12,925 nucleotides of DNA from an uncultured Treponema sp. (GCF_938029485.1 NZ_CALHGC010000191.1:1-12925); one strand, 5' to 3'. Counted from the first letter of the stretch, positions 1 through 7,941 are shown. Translations and numbers: made by a program. The notes: generated by a model not told the origin, from the letters alone.

Positions 1-141
1 CTTACCAAAAGCCCGGGAGAATACGGCAGCGCGAAAGCAAAGCGCCGCATCATCTTTTCGGGAGGAGCGGCAAAGACTTCGATCAACTTTACAGAAAAAG
101 ACACAAAACCGACAGCTGCAACGCAGAATACCGGAAACTGA
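1..141 (+). CDS. C-terminal end of an unidentified protein (partial)
   Basis: The frame is open from the left edge to a TGA at 139-141 and gives 46 residues. They are hydrophilic, rich in Lys, Thr, Ala and Gly, and end in QNTGN. No domain is recognisable, so no function is offered. A hairpin at 168-200 follows about 25 bases after the stop and could end this transcript as well as the tRNA transcript from the other side. The antisense frame is also open, beginning MYEEYQFPV from an ATG at 156, and is hydrophobic. It has no ribosome binding site and starts just past the tRNA terminator, so the plus reading is preferred. The call is uncertain. Confidence 0.45.
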   Translation, partial: LTKSPGEYGSAKAKRRIIFSGGAAKTSINFTEKDTKPTAATQNTGN

Positions 142-163
142 TATTCCTCGTACATACGTGCAT

Positions 164-200
164 AAAAAAAGGCTTCTTTTGAAAACCAAAAGAAGCCTTT
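164..200 (-). terminator. Rho-independent terminator of tRNA-Leu
   Basis: A perfect 13-bp stem is formed by aaaggcttctttt (168-180) and aaaagaagccttt (188-200), with a 7-base loop. Read on the minus strand it is followed by a run of seven T (plus 164-170). It begins directly after the tRNA 3' end. The plus-strand gene ending at 141 may share it, although the T run is short on that strand. Confidence 0.85.
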
Positions 201-201
201 A

Positions 202-283
202 TGCGGCGAACTGGACTTGAACCAGCACACCTCGCGGCATCAGCACCTCAAGCTGACGTGTCTACCAATTCCACCACCGCCGC
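202..283 (-). tRNA. tRNA-Leu, anticodon GAG
   Basis: The reverse complement folds as a type II (long variable arm) tRNA of 82 nt. The acceptor is GCGGCGG paired with TCGCCGC, with one G-U pair, followed by discriminator A. The D loop contains AATTGGTAGA. The anticodon stem TCAGC/GCTGA encloses loop TTGAGGT, giving anticodon GAG at plus 247-249, which reads CUU and CUC. A variable arm of about 13 nt and a T loop TTCAAGT follow. The long variable arm, anticodon and A73 all fit leucine. The 3' CCA is not encoded; TAAA follows the discriminator. It is a single gene with its own promoter and terminator. Confidence 0.95.
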
Positions 284-300
284 ATTTGTAATAATGATGC

Positions 301-329
301 ACTATAATGGAGATTATAAATAAAGTCAA
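301..329 (-). promoter_or_regulatory. Sigma-70-type promoter for tRNA-Leu
   Basis: On the minus strand a TTGACT -35 box (plus 324-329) is followed by a 17-base spacer and a TATAGT -10 box (plus 301-306). Each box differs from consensus by one base and the spacing is ideal. Transcription would start about ten bases upstream of the mature tRNA 5' end at 283. Confidence 0.85.
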
Positions 330-341
330 GACCTCAATTCA

Positions 342-481
342 GGGCAAACACATCAGAGTTATGTAATATCCCCGCAGAATAAAGAGGCTATTCAACCAGA
401 GTTGAACCACTCCGCGGTTCAAATGGTCTCACAGCCTCTTTATTCTGCGGTATTTGATCTATTCTTCTGATGTGTTTGCCC
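342..481. repeat. Nested palindromic element (MITE-like or double hairpin)
   Basis: Outer arms gggcaaacacatcaga (342-357) and tctgatgtgtttgccc (466-481) are a perfect 16-bp inverted repeat. Inside them, ccgcagaataaagaggct (372-389) and agcctctttattctgcgg (433-450) form a perfect 18-bp inverted repeat. A third pair, ttgaacc/ggttcaa (402-408 and 416-422), forms the tip. The whole 140-bp unit can extrude as one cruciform or fold as a strong RNA hairpin in either direction. It lies between the tRNA-Leu promoter and the dihydrouridine synthase gene. No target-site duplication is visible. It could be a small non-autonomous mobile element, an IS remnant reduced to its ends, or a bidirectional terminator. 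Confidence 0.7.
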
Positions 482-552
482 GTGTGCTAGAAAAAAATGT
501 GCGGAATTCCACGCATTGCAAAATCACGGAGTTTTTGCTAAAGTTATCCGCG

Positions 553-1560
553 ATGAAGCTCATACTGGCGCCGCTTGCAAATATCAGCCATTCGGGATTG
601 AGAATGCTTATCCATACGTTCGGCGATCCCGACGAATATTTTACCGAGATGATTCATGCGCCGTCGCTGCTTGCAGGCGGGCCGTTTGAGCAGTGGTACT
701 TGCGGGCAAATCCCGTACCGGAAAAGCTGGTGTGGCAGCTCACTTCGCCTAAGGCGGAAGCATTCGCACAGGCGATACCGGTTGTATTGCAGCACGGCGG
801 CATCGGGATTGACTTGAATATGGGCTGTTCTGCGCCGCCGATTGTACGGACGGGAGCAGGCGTTGCATGGATGCTCAAGCCGCTTAACACGACAGCCGAA
901 GCGGTGCGCTCGGTTAAACAAGCGCTTGAGGCATATTCCACGGAACAAGGCAAACCTTTTAGGCTGAGCGTAAAACTGAGGCTCGGCGCTACTATCGATT
1001 ATGCGTATCTTTTACGCTTTTGTACGATGCTGATTGATGAAGGTGTACAGCTTATCACAATCCATCCGCGCCTGCAGCGGCAAAGCTATGCGCGCCCGGC
1101 TCTCCACGAATACACGGCAGCGCTCGTGAAGGATTTGCCTATACCGGTATACGGCAACGGAGACATCAATTCGGCAGAGAAACTGCAAACCGCCGCGCAG
1201 CATTATCCTTGCGCGGGGTGGATGATCGGACGCGCGGCGGTACAAATGCCGTGGATTTTTGAAGCAATACACCGCAAGCACACCGCCGATACAATGAACG
1301 GCAGCGCTTCGGACGACGCACCGTACCGTATCGACCTTGAACAAACGGCCTTATCGTTTCTGCAATACCTCGAAACCGAACAGCCTCCTGAGTTCTTCCT
1401 TACGCGGGCGCAGCGGTTCTTTCAGTTTTATTGCGACAACTTTTCGTTTGCACACTATTGCAGAACACAGTTATTACGTGCTCGAAGCAGGGAAGAAATG
1501 GAGCACGCGTTACATACCTATTTTGAACAGTCGCCGGGCGATAAACTGATTGAAATTTAA
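553..1560 (+). CDS. dus: tRNA-dihydrouridine synthase (Dus family)
   Basis: Predicted cytosolic FMN-dependent TIM-barrel enzyme that reduces specific uridines in the tRNA D-loop to dihydrouridine with NADPH. From the chosen start it is 335 residues, normal for Dus. Residues 6-33 (APLANISHSGLR through TEM) match the APMAGxTxxxFR...TEM start of the family. The catalytic cysteine is Cys92 in NMGCSAP, followed by GAG. Lys141 (VKLRLG) and His171 (ITIHPR) fit the conserved substrate and flavin residues, and GNGDI is the phosphate-binding strand. An in-frame ATG at 454 would begin inside the palindromic element and add 33 non-family residues, so ATG 553 is preferred, although no strong ribosome binding site precedes it. 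Which Dus subfamily, and so which uridine it modifies, cannot be told by eye. Confidence 0.9.
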   Translation: MKLILAPLANISHSGLRMLIHTFGDPDEYFTEMIHAPSLLAGGPFEQWYLRANPVPEKLVWQLTSPKAEAFAQAIPVVLQHGGIGIDLNMGCSAPPIVRTGAGVAWMLKPLNTTAEAVRSVKQALEAYSTEQGKPFRLSVKLRLGATIDYAYLLRFCTMLIDEGVQLITIHPRLQRQSYARPALHEYTAALVKDLPIPVYGNGDINSAEKLQTAAQHYPCAGWMIGRAAVQMPWIFEAIHRKHTADTMNGSASDDAPYRIDLEQTALSFLQYLETEQPPEFFLTRAQRFFQFYCDNFSFAHYCRTQLLRARSREEMEHALHTYFEQSPGDKLIEI

Positions 1561-1690
1561 AGGTTTCGATTTATTTTCCGATGCTTATTAAATGGAATTG
1601 TGTTATTATTAAAGGATAATAGCCGGTTAACTACCGGTAATTACAATCGGCGTTTCCTTATATACGGTTACAATATTCAGGGAGGATATC
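1561..1690 (+). promoter_or_regulatory. Intergenic region with small inverted repeat, probable promoter region
   Basis: This 130-base AT-rich gap follows dus. It contains ccggt-taact-accgg (1623-1637), overlapping the 8-base palindrome taccggta (1632-1639). These could be an operator, but nothing proves it. GATAAT at 1615-1620 resembles a -10 box without a convincing -35. A strong ribosome binding site, GGGAGG at about 1679-1684, lies 6 bases before the next ATG. Confidence 0.3.
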
Positions 1691-2419
1691 ATGCGCAATG
1701 CAATGCGGCAAAAGGTTGCAGCAGTCTTTTTTTTCTTGTGTATACTGATCGCGGCACAAGCGGCAGAGCAAACTGCCATTGACACATACACCTACGGCGA
1801 ACTCGTTGAAACGATTGCACGGACCGATGCGCCGCTTATCACCGGTAAATATATCATTTTTACGGCAGCCGGATCTGCACGCCATGTCGGTATCGCCTTT
1901 GAACATGAAAACTTTCAATCGATTCATTCTTTCCAGCGCTTGTATCGAAGCGATGATAGTACCGAAACTAAAAAATCAATCCTTTTCTATATTATGCAGA
2001 TACCTGAGGAAATGAGAGAGCTGCGCTACCGGCTGGTTATCAACGGTCTCTGGTCTACAGACCCGCTCAATCCCGATGAAATATTCGACTACTCCGCCGG
2101 AATGTCTCTTTCGGTTTTAAAGATTCCGTATCAAAAAGAATATAAAACCGCTGTCGAGAACAACGGCAGAACACGTTTTGTCTATCAGGGAGAATCGGGT
2201 AAACGGATATACCTTGCAGGCACGTTTAATAACTGGGATCCCTTTATGTACACTTTGGAAGAAGTGATGCCCGGCAGATACGAATTATACCTCCCTCTGC
2301 CGAACGGCGTTTGGTATTATGCATACTTTAAAGACGGAAAGCAAATTCCCGATACGACAAACCGAGAACAGGTCTACATGGCCGACGGGAGAACAGCTTC
2401 GGTTATTTCCGTCAAATAA
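1691..2419 (+). CDS. Secreted protein with CBM48/AMPK-type glycogen-binding-like C-terminal domain
   Basis: This 242-residue protein has a signal peptide: basic MRNAMRQK, hydrophobic core AAVFFFLCILIAA, probable cleavage after AQA near residue 24. No lipobox cysteine is present. Residues about 160-242 look like an early-set (CBM48/AMPK1-CBM) fold: RIYLAGTFNNWDP, then GRYELYLPLPNGVWYYAYFKDGKQIPD, with the W and NW positions typical of glycogen-binding modules. Residues 50-135 show a weaker version of the same pattern (ARHVGIAFEHENF...LRYRLVINGLWSTDP), suggesting two tandem modules. There is no catalytic domain. The start is fixed by GGGAGG 6 bases upstream. The likely place is the periplasm or envelope; the ligand, perhaps a glycan or a protein, is unknown. 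Confidence 0.7.
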   Translation: MRNAMRQKVAAVFFFLCILIAAQAAEQTAIDTYTYGELVETIARTDAPLITGKYIIFTAAGSARHVGIAFEHENFQSIHSFQRLYRSDDSTETKKSILFYIMQIPEEMRELRYRLVINGLWSTDPLNPDEIFDYSAGMSLSVLKIPYQKEYKTAVENNGRTRFVYQGESGKRIYLAGTFNNWDPFMYTLEEVMPGRYELYLPLPNGVWYYAYFKDGKQIPDTTNREQVYMADGRTASVISVK

Positions 2420-2440
2420 CGGCGTAGTGTCTTTTCACCT

Positions 2441-3817
2441 ATGAAGACATTTCTGAAGCAATCGACGGAAGCGCGGCGCGAACTCATTCTTACTGCTAAT
2501 CCTATTAAAACATTGCTGATTCTCTCTCTTCCATCACTGCTGATGAATACCGTGCAGGCGATGATGCCGTTTACCGATGGGCTTTTTATCAATAATTTAA
2601 CGAATTATGCGGTAACCGGCGCGGTAACCTTTTCTCAGCCGATTATTTCGATGGTATTGGGTTTATCGCAGGGGTTAAGCGTTGCCGCGATGGCAATTAT
2701 CGGGCAGCTGAACGGTAAAGGCGCAATCGAAGAAGGGAAACGGGTTGCAGCGCAGATATTTTTATTCGCGGTCATGCTCGGTATCATCAGCGCACCGCTG
2801 CTTCTTATCATCAGTATTACGGTGTCAAACGGATTACAGAGTGATATTGCGCCGTATGTCCGCCAATATATTTCGTGGTACAGTATTGTACTGCCGTTCA
2901 GCTTTTTGGAGTCCGTATACAACGGCATCAAAAACGCGAATGGGAAACCCGAAGCGGCTTTTACCCGAATGACCATCCTCTTTATCATGAAGGTTGTCGG
3001 GAATTTTCTCTTTCTCTATATGTTGCGGCTCGAAATTATCGGCTGCGTACTGGCCTCGCTTTTGGCAAACGTATGCATTACAATCTGGATGGTATACGAA
3101 TTGTTCATCCACAAAAGTCCGGACAAGCTCGATGTCAAAAACTTCAAGTTCGATTCAAAAATCATCAAAGAGGTTCTGAAAGTCGGTTTTCCGGCAATGT
3201 TCAACTATTCTTTTTTATACTTAGGCTTTTTCCTTATCAATAAAGAAATTGAAAAATACGGAGCTATTGTGGTCGCGGCGCAGGGAATCGCGAGCAATAT
3301 CAATGCGCTGTGCTTCAACCTGCCTGCGGCTTTTAGCGCGGCAATTACGACGATGGTCAGTATGCACATCGGTGCAGGATATCCGCAAAAGGCAAAACGG
3401 GATTGTCTCCTCGGCTGCATCACCAGCATCATCATCGCTGTTATAATGATTTCGATTATGATTCCGCTTTCGCCTTATCTGACCGTCTTATTCAGACGGG
3501 AGCCGGAAATTATCGGTATTGCAAACAACGCGCTCAACATCTATACCTATTCGATTATCGGCTTCGGTATTTGTATGACCATTCAAGGCGCGTTTATCGG
3601 ACTCGGCAAAACGAAGATGCCGCTTGTGCTCGGAGTACTCCGTATATGGCTGCTGCGTTACATCTTTGTACTGGCAACGGAACACGTCTTGCAATACTAC
3701 GCCATCTTTTGGGGAAATCTCTTTTCAAACATAACAACTGCGCTTATCGCAACCGTCCTCATTTTGCGGACAAAATGGGTGTCAGCACTCACCATCACCA
3801 CTGAAACAAAGGAGTAA
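2441..3817 (+). CDS. MATE family multidrug/Na+ antiporter
   Basis: This 458-residue inner-membrane protein has about 12 hydrophobic segments arranged as two similar halves, the normal size for MATE exporters. The N-terminus (LILTANPIKTLLILSLPSLLMN) matches the family start, and GLSQGLSVAAMAIIGQLNGKG and the second-half NLPAAFSAAITTMVSMHIGAG match the paired MatE repeats. GIKNANGKPEAA and GAFIGLGKTKMPL are the paired NG/GxGKT loops. It probably exports cationic or amphipathic compounds by Na+ or H+ antiport; the substrate cannot be read from sequence. It starts 21 bases after the preceding gene without a good ribosome binding site, so translational coupling is possible. It ends 5 bases before selA and is probably in the same transcript. 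Confidence 0.9.
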   Translation: MKTFLKQSTEARRELILTANPIKTLLILSLPSLLMNTVQAMMPFTDGLFINNLTNYAVTGAVTFSQPIISMVLGLSQGLSVAAMAIIGQLNGKGAIEEGKRVAAQIFLFAVMLGIISAPLLLIISITVSNGLQSDIAPYVRQYISWYSIVLPFSFLESVYNGIKNANGKPEAAFTRMTILFIMKVVGNFLFLYMLRLEIIGCVLASLLANVCITIWMVYELFIHKSPDKLDVKNFKFDSKIIKEVLKVGFPAMFNYSFLYLGFFLINKEIEKYGAIVVAAQGIASNINALCFNLPAAFSAAITTMVSMHIGAGYPQKAKRDCLLGCITSIIIAVIMISIMIPLSPYLTVLFRREPEIIGIANNALNIYTYSIIGFGICMTIQGAFIGLGKTKMPLVLGVLRIWLLRYIFVLATEHVLQYYAIFWGNLFSNITTALIATVLILRTKWVSALTITTETKE

Positions 3818-3822
3818 CCGCC

Positions 3823-5172
3823 ATGCACGGTTCACTGGCACAGATACCGCAAGTTGAAAAACTGCTTTCACATCACGAACTTTCCGGCTGCGTCGAAAAA
3901 CTCGGCAGACCGATGGTAGCCTCTGTCGTATCGGAGTATATCAAGCACATACGGGCCGAGGCTTTAAAAGGAGCCGCCGTTCCGTCTTTTGATGCGTGTA
4001 TAGCGGACATCCGGCAGCGGTGCACGAAGCATATACGGAAACGGATTTTGAAGATTATCAACGCGACGGGCATTATTCTGCACACCAACCTCGGACGAAG
4101 CCCGCTTCCGCACGGTATTTGGGATGCGGCAAAGGAAGCAGCTCAGTCCTATTCGGCTATCGAGATGGATTTGGAGGACGGCAAACGGGGACAGCGGTTC
4201 CCCTTTGCCGTCGAAGCGATGAGTACGTTTGTCCGTGCGGAAGCGGCGCTGATGCTGAACAACAATGCCGCCGCCGTGTTTCTGTTACTTAAAGCGCTTG
4301 CGGGAGGCAAAGAGGTTATCGTTGCGCGCGGCCAGCAGGTGCAAATAGGCGGCGGCTTCCGCATTCCCGATATTCTGCGGGAGGCAGGCTGCACGCTCGT
4401 AGAAGTCGGCACTACCAACATCACCACCCTTGAAGACATTACCGCCGCCGTTACCGAACAGACGGCAATGGTGCTATGGGTGCATACCTCAAACTATAAA
4501 ATCCGCGGCTTTACGGAGCAGCCCTCCCTTACAGCCATCCGCAAGGCCTTGCCGCCTGAGGTTATTCTTGCGGTGGATCAAGGTTCAGGCGTTATTTCGC
4601 TTAACCTACAAGATGAGCCGACCGTACCGGCCTTATTAAAAGAAGGCGCCGACCTCGTTTGTTTTTCGGGGGATAAAGTATTCGGCGGCCCGCAGTGCGG
4701 ATGGATTACCGGCAAAAAAGATTTAATCGCGCTCATTGCCCGCCATCCGCTGATGCGCACCTATCGGGTAGGCCGCGCCGTTGCCGCTTTAATGGAAGAG
4801 ACCCTCGTGCACTACCTGAATAACGGAAAGAGCGCTGCGGCCGAAGCGTTGCTGCTTGACCCTGCCGCAATAAAAAAACGCAGCGAAAAGATTGTGAGAA
4901 AACTGCCGTCCGGAACCGCATGTGTTGTCCCCTACCCTTTCTCGCTCGGCGGCGGCAGCACTCCCGACGAAGCATTCCCGTCATGGGCAATTATGCTGCA
5001 CACGCATAAACCGGAAGCGGTAAAGACCGCGCTGCGGTTTTGCAGCATTCCGATTATCGCTATTATTTCGGAGGCTAGGCTGCTGTTACACCTTGCCGCC
5101 GTGAATCCTGCCGATGATACCTATATCGCTCAAGAATTACAGGACATCTCTAAAAACTCGCCCGGCTTTTAG
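3823..5172 (+). CDS. selA: L-seryl-tRNA(Sec) selenium transferase SelA
   Basis: A PLP enzyme that converts Ser-tRNA(Sec) to Sec-tRNA(Sec) using selenophosphate. At 449 residues it is close to E. coli SelA (463). Residues 80-96 carry NATGIILHTNLGRSPLP, the SelA signature; VDQGSGVI is at 251-258. FSGDKVFGGPQCG at 281-293 places the PLP lysine at Lys285. The RGQQVQIGGGFRIPDIL block at 169-185 corresponds to the family's RGxLVEIGGSFRIP, with Gln in place of the usual Glu. An AAAGGAG ribosome binding site overlaps the end of the MATE gene and lies 8 bases before this ATG. selB follows 34 bases after the stop, the usual order. No tRNA-Sec gene or selD is in the window. Confidence 0.97.
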   Translation: MHGSLAQIPQVEKLLSHHELSGCVEKLGRPMVASVVSEYIKHIRAEALKGAAVPSFDACIADIRQRCTKHIRKRILKIINATGIILHTNLGRSPLPHGIWDAAKEAAQSYSAIEMDLEDGKRGQRFPFAVEAMSTFVRAEAALMLNNNAAAVFLLLKALAGGKEVIVARGQQVQIGGGFRIPDILREAGCTLVEVGTTNITTLEDITAAVTEQTAMVLWVHTSNYKIRGFTEQPSLTAIRKALPPEVILAVDQGSGVISLNLQDEPTVPALLKEGADLVCFSGDKVFGGPQCGWITGKKDLIALIARHPLMRTYRVGRAVAALMEETLVHYLNNGKSAAAEALLLDPAAIKKRSEKIVRKLPSGTACVVPYPFSLGGGSTPDEAFPSWAIMLHTHKPEAVKTALRFCSIPIIAIISEARLLLHLAAVNPADDTYIAQELQDISKNSPGF

Positions 5173-5191
5173 AGGTTCATTAAAAAATTAT

Positions 5192-5198
5192 AGAGGTG
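5192..5198 (+). promoter_or_regulatory. Ribosome binding site that fixes the selB start
   Basis: AGAGGTG lies 8 bases upstream of ATG 5207. The same frame is open back to an ATG at 5114, but that start would overlap selA and add 31 residues before the conserved MAYILGTAGH start, so 5207 is preferred. Confidence 0.75.
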
Positions 5199-5206
5199 CG
5201 TTGACT

Positions 5207-6982
5207 ATGGCATATATTTTAGGAACCGCCGGACACGTCGATCACGGCAAAACCGCATTGGTAAAATGCTTAACCGGAGTGGAAACCAGCCACATCCCCG
5301 AAGAAAAGAAGCGGGGTATGACCATTGAGCTGGGTTTTGCCGCCTTGGAAGATCCCGTACACGGAACGGTCGGCATCGTCGATGTTCCCGGACACGAACG
5401 GTTTATCCGTAACATGGTGGCCGGCACGTGGGGACTTGACGCGGCAATGCTGATTGTCGCTGCAGACGACGGGTGGATGCAGATGTCGTCGGATCACCTG
5501 CGGGTACTTAAAGCGATGCATATCAACTCCATCCTGTTGGTCATAACCAAATCAGACTTGGCAGATCCCGATATGATCGAGCTGATACAGGAAGATGCAA
5601 ATCGGCATTGCCGCGAAATCCTCGGACGGGAATTACCTTCGGTGGCTGTTTCCGCACATACCGGCGCCGGTATCGACGAACTCAAGAAAAAAATTACGGA
5701 ATTATTGAGCGCCGTCCGTACCGCTCCATTGGATAAACCGTTCCTGTATATCGACCGCGCCTTTACGCTGAAAGGAATCGGCATCACGGTAACCGGTACG
5801 CTCCGCGGTAAAAGCATTGCCGTCGGCGATCAGCTTGCACTCTATCCCGGCGGAACCGAGTGCAAGATTAAAAACATCCAAAATCACCACGCCGACGTAT
5901 CTTCTTCCGAATCGGGAATGCGGACGGCACTCAACCTGAAAATATCCGAAAAAGAAAAGGTAGCGCGCGGGATGCTGCTTGCAGGCCTTGGCGAAAGTCC
6001 CGTACTGCAAGGCTCCGAGCTGCTTGTCCGCGTCGATGAATATTTTAACAAACAGGAAACCGGGGACGGCATCAAAAATCATATCGAACTGGAACTTGCA
6101 ACCGGCAGTACCAATGCCATCGGCGCGATTCACTTTAACAAAACCGATCCCACACTTGCGCGGGTGTCCTTGCAGGAACCTATCGCCGGACGATGGAACC
6201 AACCGGCCGTCCTTATCAGGCATGGCGGAAGTTCAATTCTTGCCTCGTGCAGAATACTTGCGGCCTTTGACTCCTACCGCGCAGCTGTCTTTAAACAGTT
6301 TTTTTCGGTGTATGCCGGACGGGAATTACCGTCGTGGAAAAGCTGCGGCTTTTTTATCAACGGTTTTGTAGAAAAAGACCGCGCGGAACCTAAGGAGCTT
6401 TCGGCTGACGCAAAAGACGTTACGGCCTGCGGCAAACAACTCATATTTACCAAGAAGCTCGCCGAATGGGAAGCAAAGATTTTAGAGACTGCAAAGAAAA
6501 GTCAGGCAGGTTTTACGCTTGAGGAAATTGATACGGCCGTGCCGGTAAAGGTGCGGCAAGAAATCCTGAAAAAACTATGCGCGGAAAACAAACTGGTCAA
6601 TGAAGGCAGTGTATACAAGCGGGCAGGCAGCGGGGATACCTTGTCGAAAACGGCACAGCAGCTGTTACAGTTGGCGCTTAAAGCAGGGTTTGACGGCATC
6701 GAAATAGATAAAATCCAGCTGCCGCAGGTGCGAAAAGACGCCCGCGATTTGGTAAAGCTCGGTAAGCTCGTCGTATTGGAAAATTTTTTGCACTATCACC
6801 GCGAGATATACGACAAAGCGATTGCCGCTATCTTAAAAGGGAAAAAAGCAGGCGACATCATCACCATTGCAGACGCCCGTACCGCGACCAATCTTTCGCG
6901 TAAATATGTCATCCCCCTGCTCAATGTTCTGGAAAAAAACGGCAAAGTAAAGCGCCGGGAGAATGATAGAATCGTCTTGTAG
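5207..6982 (+). CDS. selB: Selenocysteine-specific elongation factor SelB
   Basis: A translational GTPase that brings Sec-tRNA(Sec) to UGA codons marked by a SECIS hairpin. At 591 residues it is a full-length bacterial SelB. The GTPase domain shows GHVDHGKT (9-16), the switch-I threonine in KKRGMTIELGFA, DVPGHERF (59-66) and TKSD (114-117). EF-Tu-like beta-barrel domains follow, with FTLKGIGITVTGTLRGK and the NHHADVSSSESGMRTALNL loop. The C-terminal third is a string of winged helices that binds the SECIS RNA, ending in LSRKYVIPLLNVLEKNGKVKRR, typical of the last winged helix. Transcription with selA and the MATE gene is likely. Its presence implies at least one selenoprotein gene elsewhere; candidates in such spirochaetes are glycine reductase subunits, but that is background knowledge. 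Confidence 0.97.
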   Translation: MAYILGTAGHVDHGKTALVKCLTGVETSHIPEEKKRGMTIELGFAALEDPVHGTVGIVDVPGHERFIRNMVAGTWGLDAAMLIVAADDGWMQMSSDHLRVLKAMHINSILLVITKSDLADPDMIELIQEDANRHCREILGRELPSVAVSAHTGAGIDELKKKITELLSAVRTAPLDKPFLYIDRAFTLKGIGITVTGTLRGKSIAVGDQLALYPGGTECKIKNIQNHHADVSSSESGMRTALNLKISEKEKVARGMLLAGLGESPVLQGSELLVRVDEYFNKQETGDGIKNHIELELATGSTNAIGAIHFNKTDPTLARVSLQEPIAGRWNQPAVLIRHGGSSILASCRILAAFDSYRAAVFKQFFSVYAGRELPSWKSCGFFINGFVEKDRAEPKELSADAKDVTACGKQLIFTKKLAEWEAKILETAKKSQAGFTLEEIDTAVPVKVRQEILKKLCAENKLVNEGSVYKRAGSGDTLSKTAQQLLQLALKAGFDGIEIDKIQLPQVRKDARDLVKLGKLVVLENFLHYHREIYDKAIAAILKGKKAGDIITIADARTATNLSRKYVIPLLNVLEKNGKVKRRENDRIVL

Positions 6983-7022
6983 GGTTAAGACAGGGTAATC
7001 ATCAACGTGAAAGCGATCGTTT

Positions 7023-7079
7023 TAATTGGTAATGTGTAATTAACAGGTATTTTGATTATCCATCACGCATTACCAATTA
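7023..7079. terminator. Long inverted repeat between convergent genes, probable bidirectional terminator
   Basis: taattggtaatg (7023-7034) and cattaccaatta (7068-7079) pair perfectly over 12 bp and extend three more pairs, including one wobble, into the loop side. The repeat lies between the selB stop and the stop of the minus-strand nuclease gene at 7084, where both transcripts should end. No long T run follows, so the terminator role is inferred from placement and stem strength. The TAATTGGTAAT/ATTATCCATTAATT motif recurs within the gap, so this could also be a copy of a dispersed repeat. Confidence 0.5.
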
Positions 7080-7083
7080 TCCA

Positions 7084-7941
7084 TTAATTCAGCGCTTCTA
7101 CCTCTGCTTTGGAAAGCCCTGTCGCTTTTGCGATATTTTCAACCGATAAACCAAATTGCAAAAGATTCTTTGCCGTTTCAAGCGCTTTTTGGCGGGAACC
7201 TTGCGATTTACCTCGCTCAAGTCCTTTCCGCTCAGACTCGCTTATCATTGATAACCGATCGCTTTCATACTCCCACGCTGCCTCATACCGCTTCCGTTCT
7301 TGCTCATCAAGGTAAAATATATCCATCACTTTGGATGCCTTGGTCATCATCGGATTTCCTTGTGCTAACATGCCTCTCTCCTCTTTACTGTCTGTTTTGA
7401 TAAACATAAGCCATTTTTCTAGGCTTGTCAAATTCTCTTTCGGCAGCTTTGTTAAGTCTAAAAAGTGAATCTCCAAAAGTTCATCTAAAAGCGTTTGTTC
7501 TTCCGTCTCCCGTATCTGATAGATTGAATGTATCTTACCGCTTAATTTAAACGGGCTATTCAGCACATTGATCGCAATACACTTTTTTAGCTGTGTATAC
7601 TGAAAGCCACTCATAAAATGTTCATGGATCAGTTTAGAGCAATAAAAGATACTGCGTTTAGGATAATAATCAAAATAGGTATTCTGCATCTCAACATCGA
7701 TTTTGCGCCCGTCATGTAAGCGGATTTTAATGTCGAGCCGTCCGATTTTATCGTTGTAGAAACGAGGGATATACTCACTGTTTTCGAGACGGACATCATC
7801 AAAATCGTCCTTGCTCAACTGCGTAACCAAGGAGAGAAACTCAATCATGATGTCCTTATTTTCCTCGGTTCCAAAGAGCTTTTTAAATGCGTAATCGTTT
7901 CGAGCAGTAAAACTCATTGGAATGTTTGGTAATTTTTGCAT
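7084..7941 (-). CDS. Rpn family recombination-promoting nuclease / PD-(D/E)XK putative transposase
   Basis: This 285-residue protein matches the Rpn/TIGR01784 family, usually named PD-(D/E)XK nuclease family transposase. The N-terminus TARNDYAFKKLFGTEENKDIMIEFL is the hallmark. The nuclease core is GRLDIKIRLHDGRKIDVEMQ with Asp70 and the Glu84-x-Gln86 pair. The C-terminus (about 235-285) is a charged helical region ending in LSVENIAKATGLSKAEVEALN. E. coli relatives cleave DNA and raise RecA-independent recombination; several are tied to phage defence. AGGAGG at 7947-7952 lies 5 bases before the ATG, supporting this start and an intact gene. No terminal repeats flank it, so it is an orphan gene and not an insertion sequence. 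Its target is unknown. Confidence 0.88.
   Translation of the reverse strand: MQKLPNIPMSFTARNDYAFKKLFGTEENKDIMIEFLSLVTQLSKDDFDDVRLENSEYIPRFYNDKIGRLDIKIRLHDGRKIDVEMQNTYFDYYPKRSIFYCSKLIHEHFMSGFQYTQLKKCIAINVLNSPFKLSGKIHSIYQIRETEEQTLLDELLEIHFLDLTKLPKENLTSLEKWLMFIKTDSKEERGMLAQGNPMMTKASKVMDIFYLDEQERKRYEAAWEYESDRLSMISESERKGLERGKSQGSRQKALETAKNLLQFGLSVENIAKATGLSKAEVEALN

Noticed and set aside
202..283. tRNA-Sec near selA/selB
   Set aside because: The tRNA has anticodon GAG and leucine features, so it is tRNA-Leu. No UCA-anticodon tRNA is present.
454..552. N-terminal extension of the Dus gene to ATG 454
   Set aside because: It begins inside the palindromic element, lacks a ribosome binding site, and the added residues do not belong to the family. 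Dus proteins start at about MKLILAPLA.
544..953. Long antisense frames opposite dus
   Set aside because: They are shadows of a GC-richer coding gene, with Cys/Arg-rich content, no ribosome binding site and no domain.
5114..5206. Longer SelB start overlapping selA, with a repeated SLKNYR motif
   Set aside because: The conserved SelB N-terminus and a good ribosome binding site place the start at 5207. The repeated SLKNYR lies in a non-coding frame and is probably chance.
7084..7941. Rpn gene as part of an insertion sequence
   Set aside because: No terminal inverted repeats or target duplication flank the gene. Rpn proteins usually stand alone despite the transposase name.
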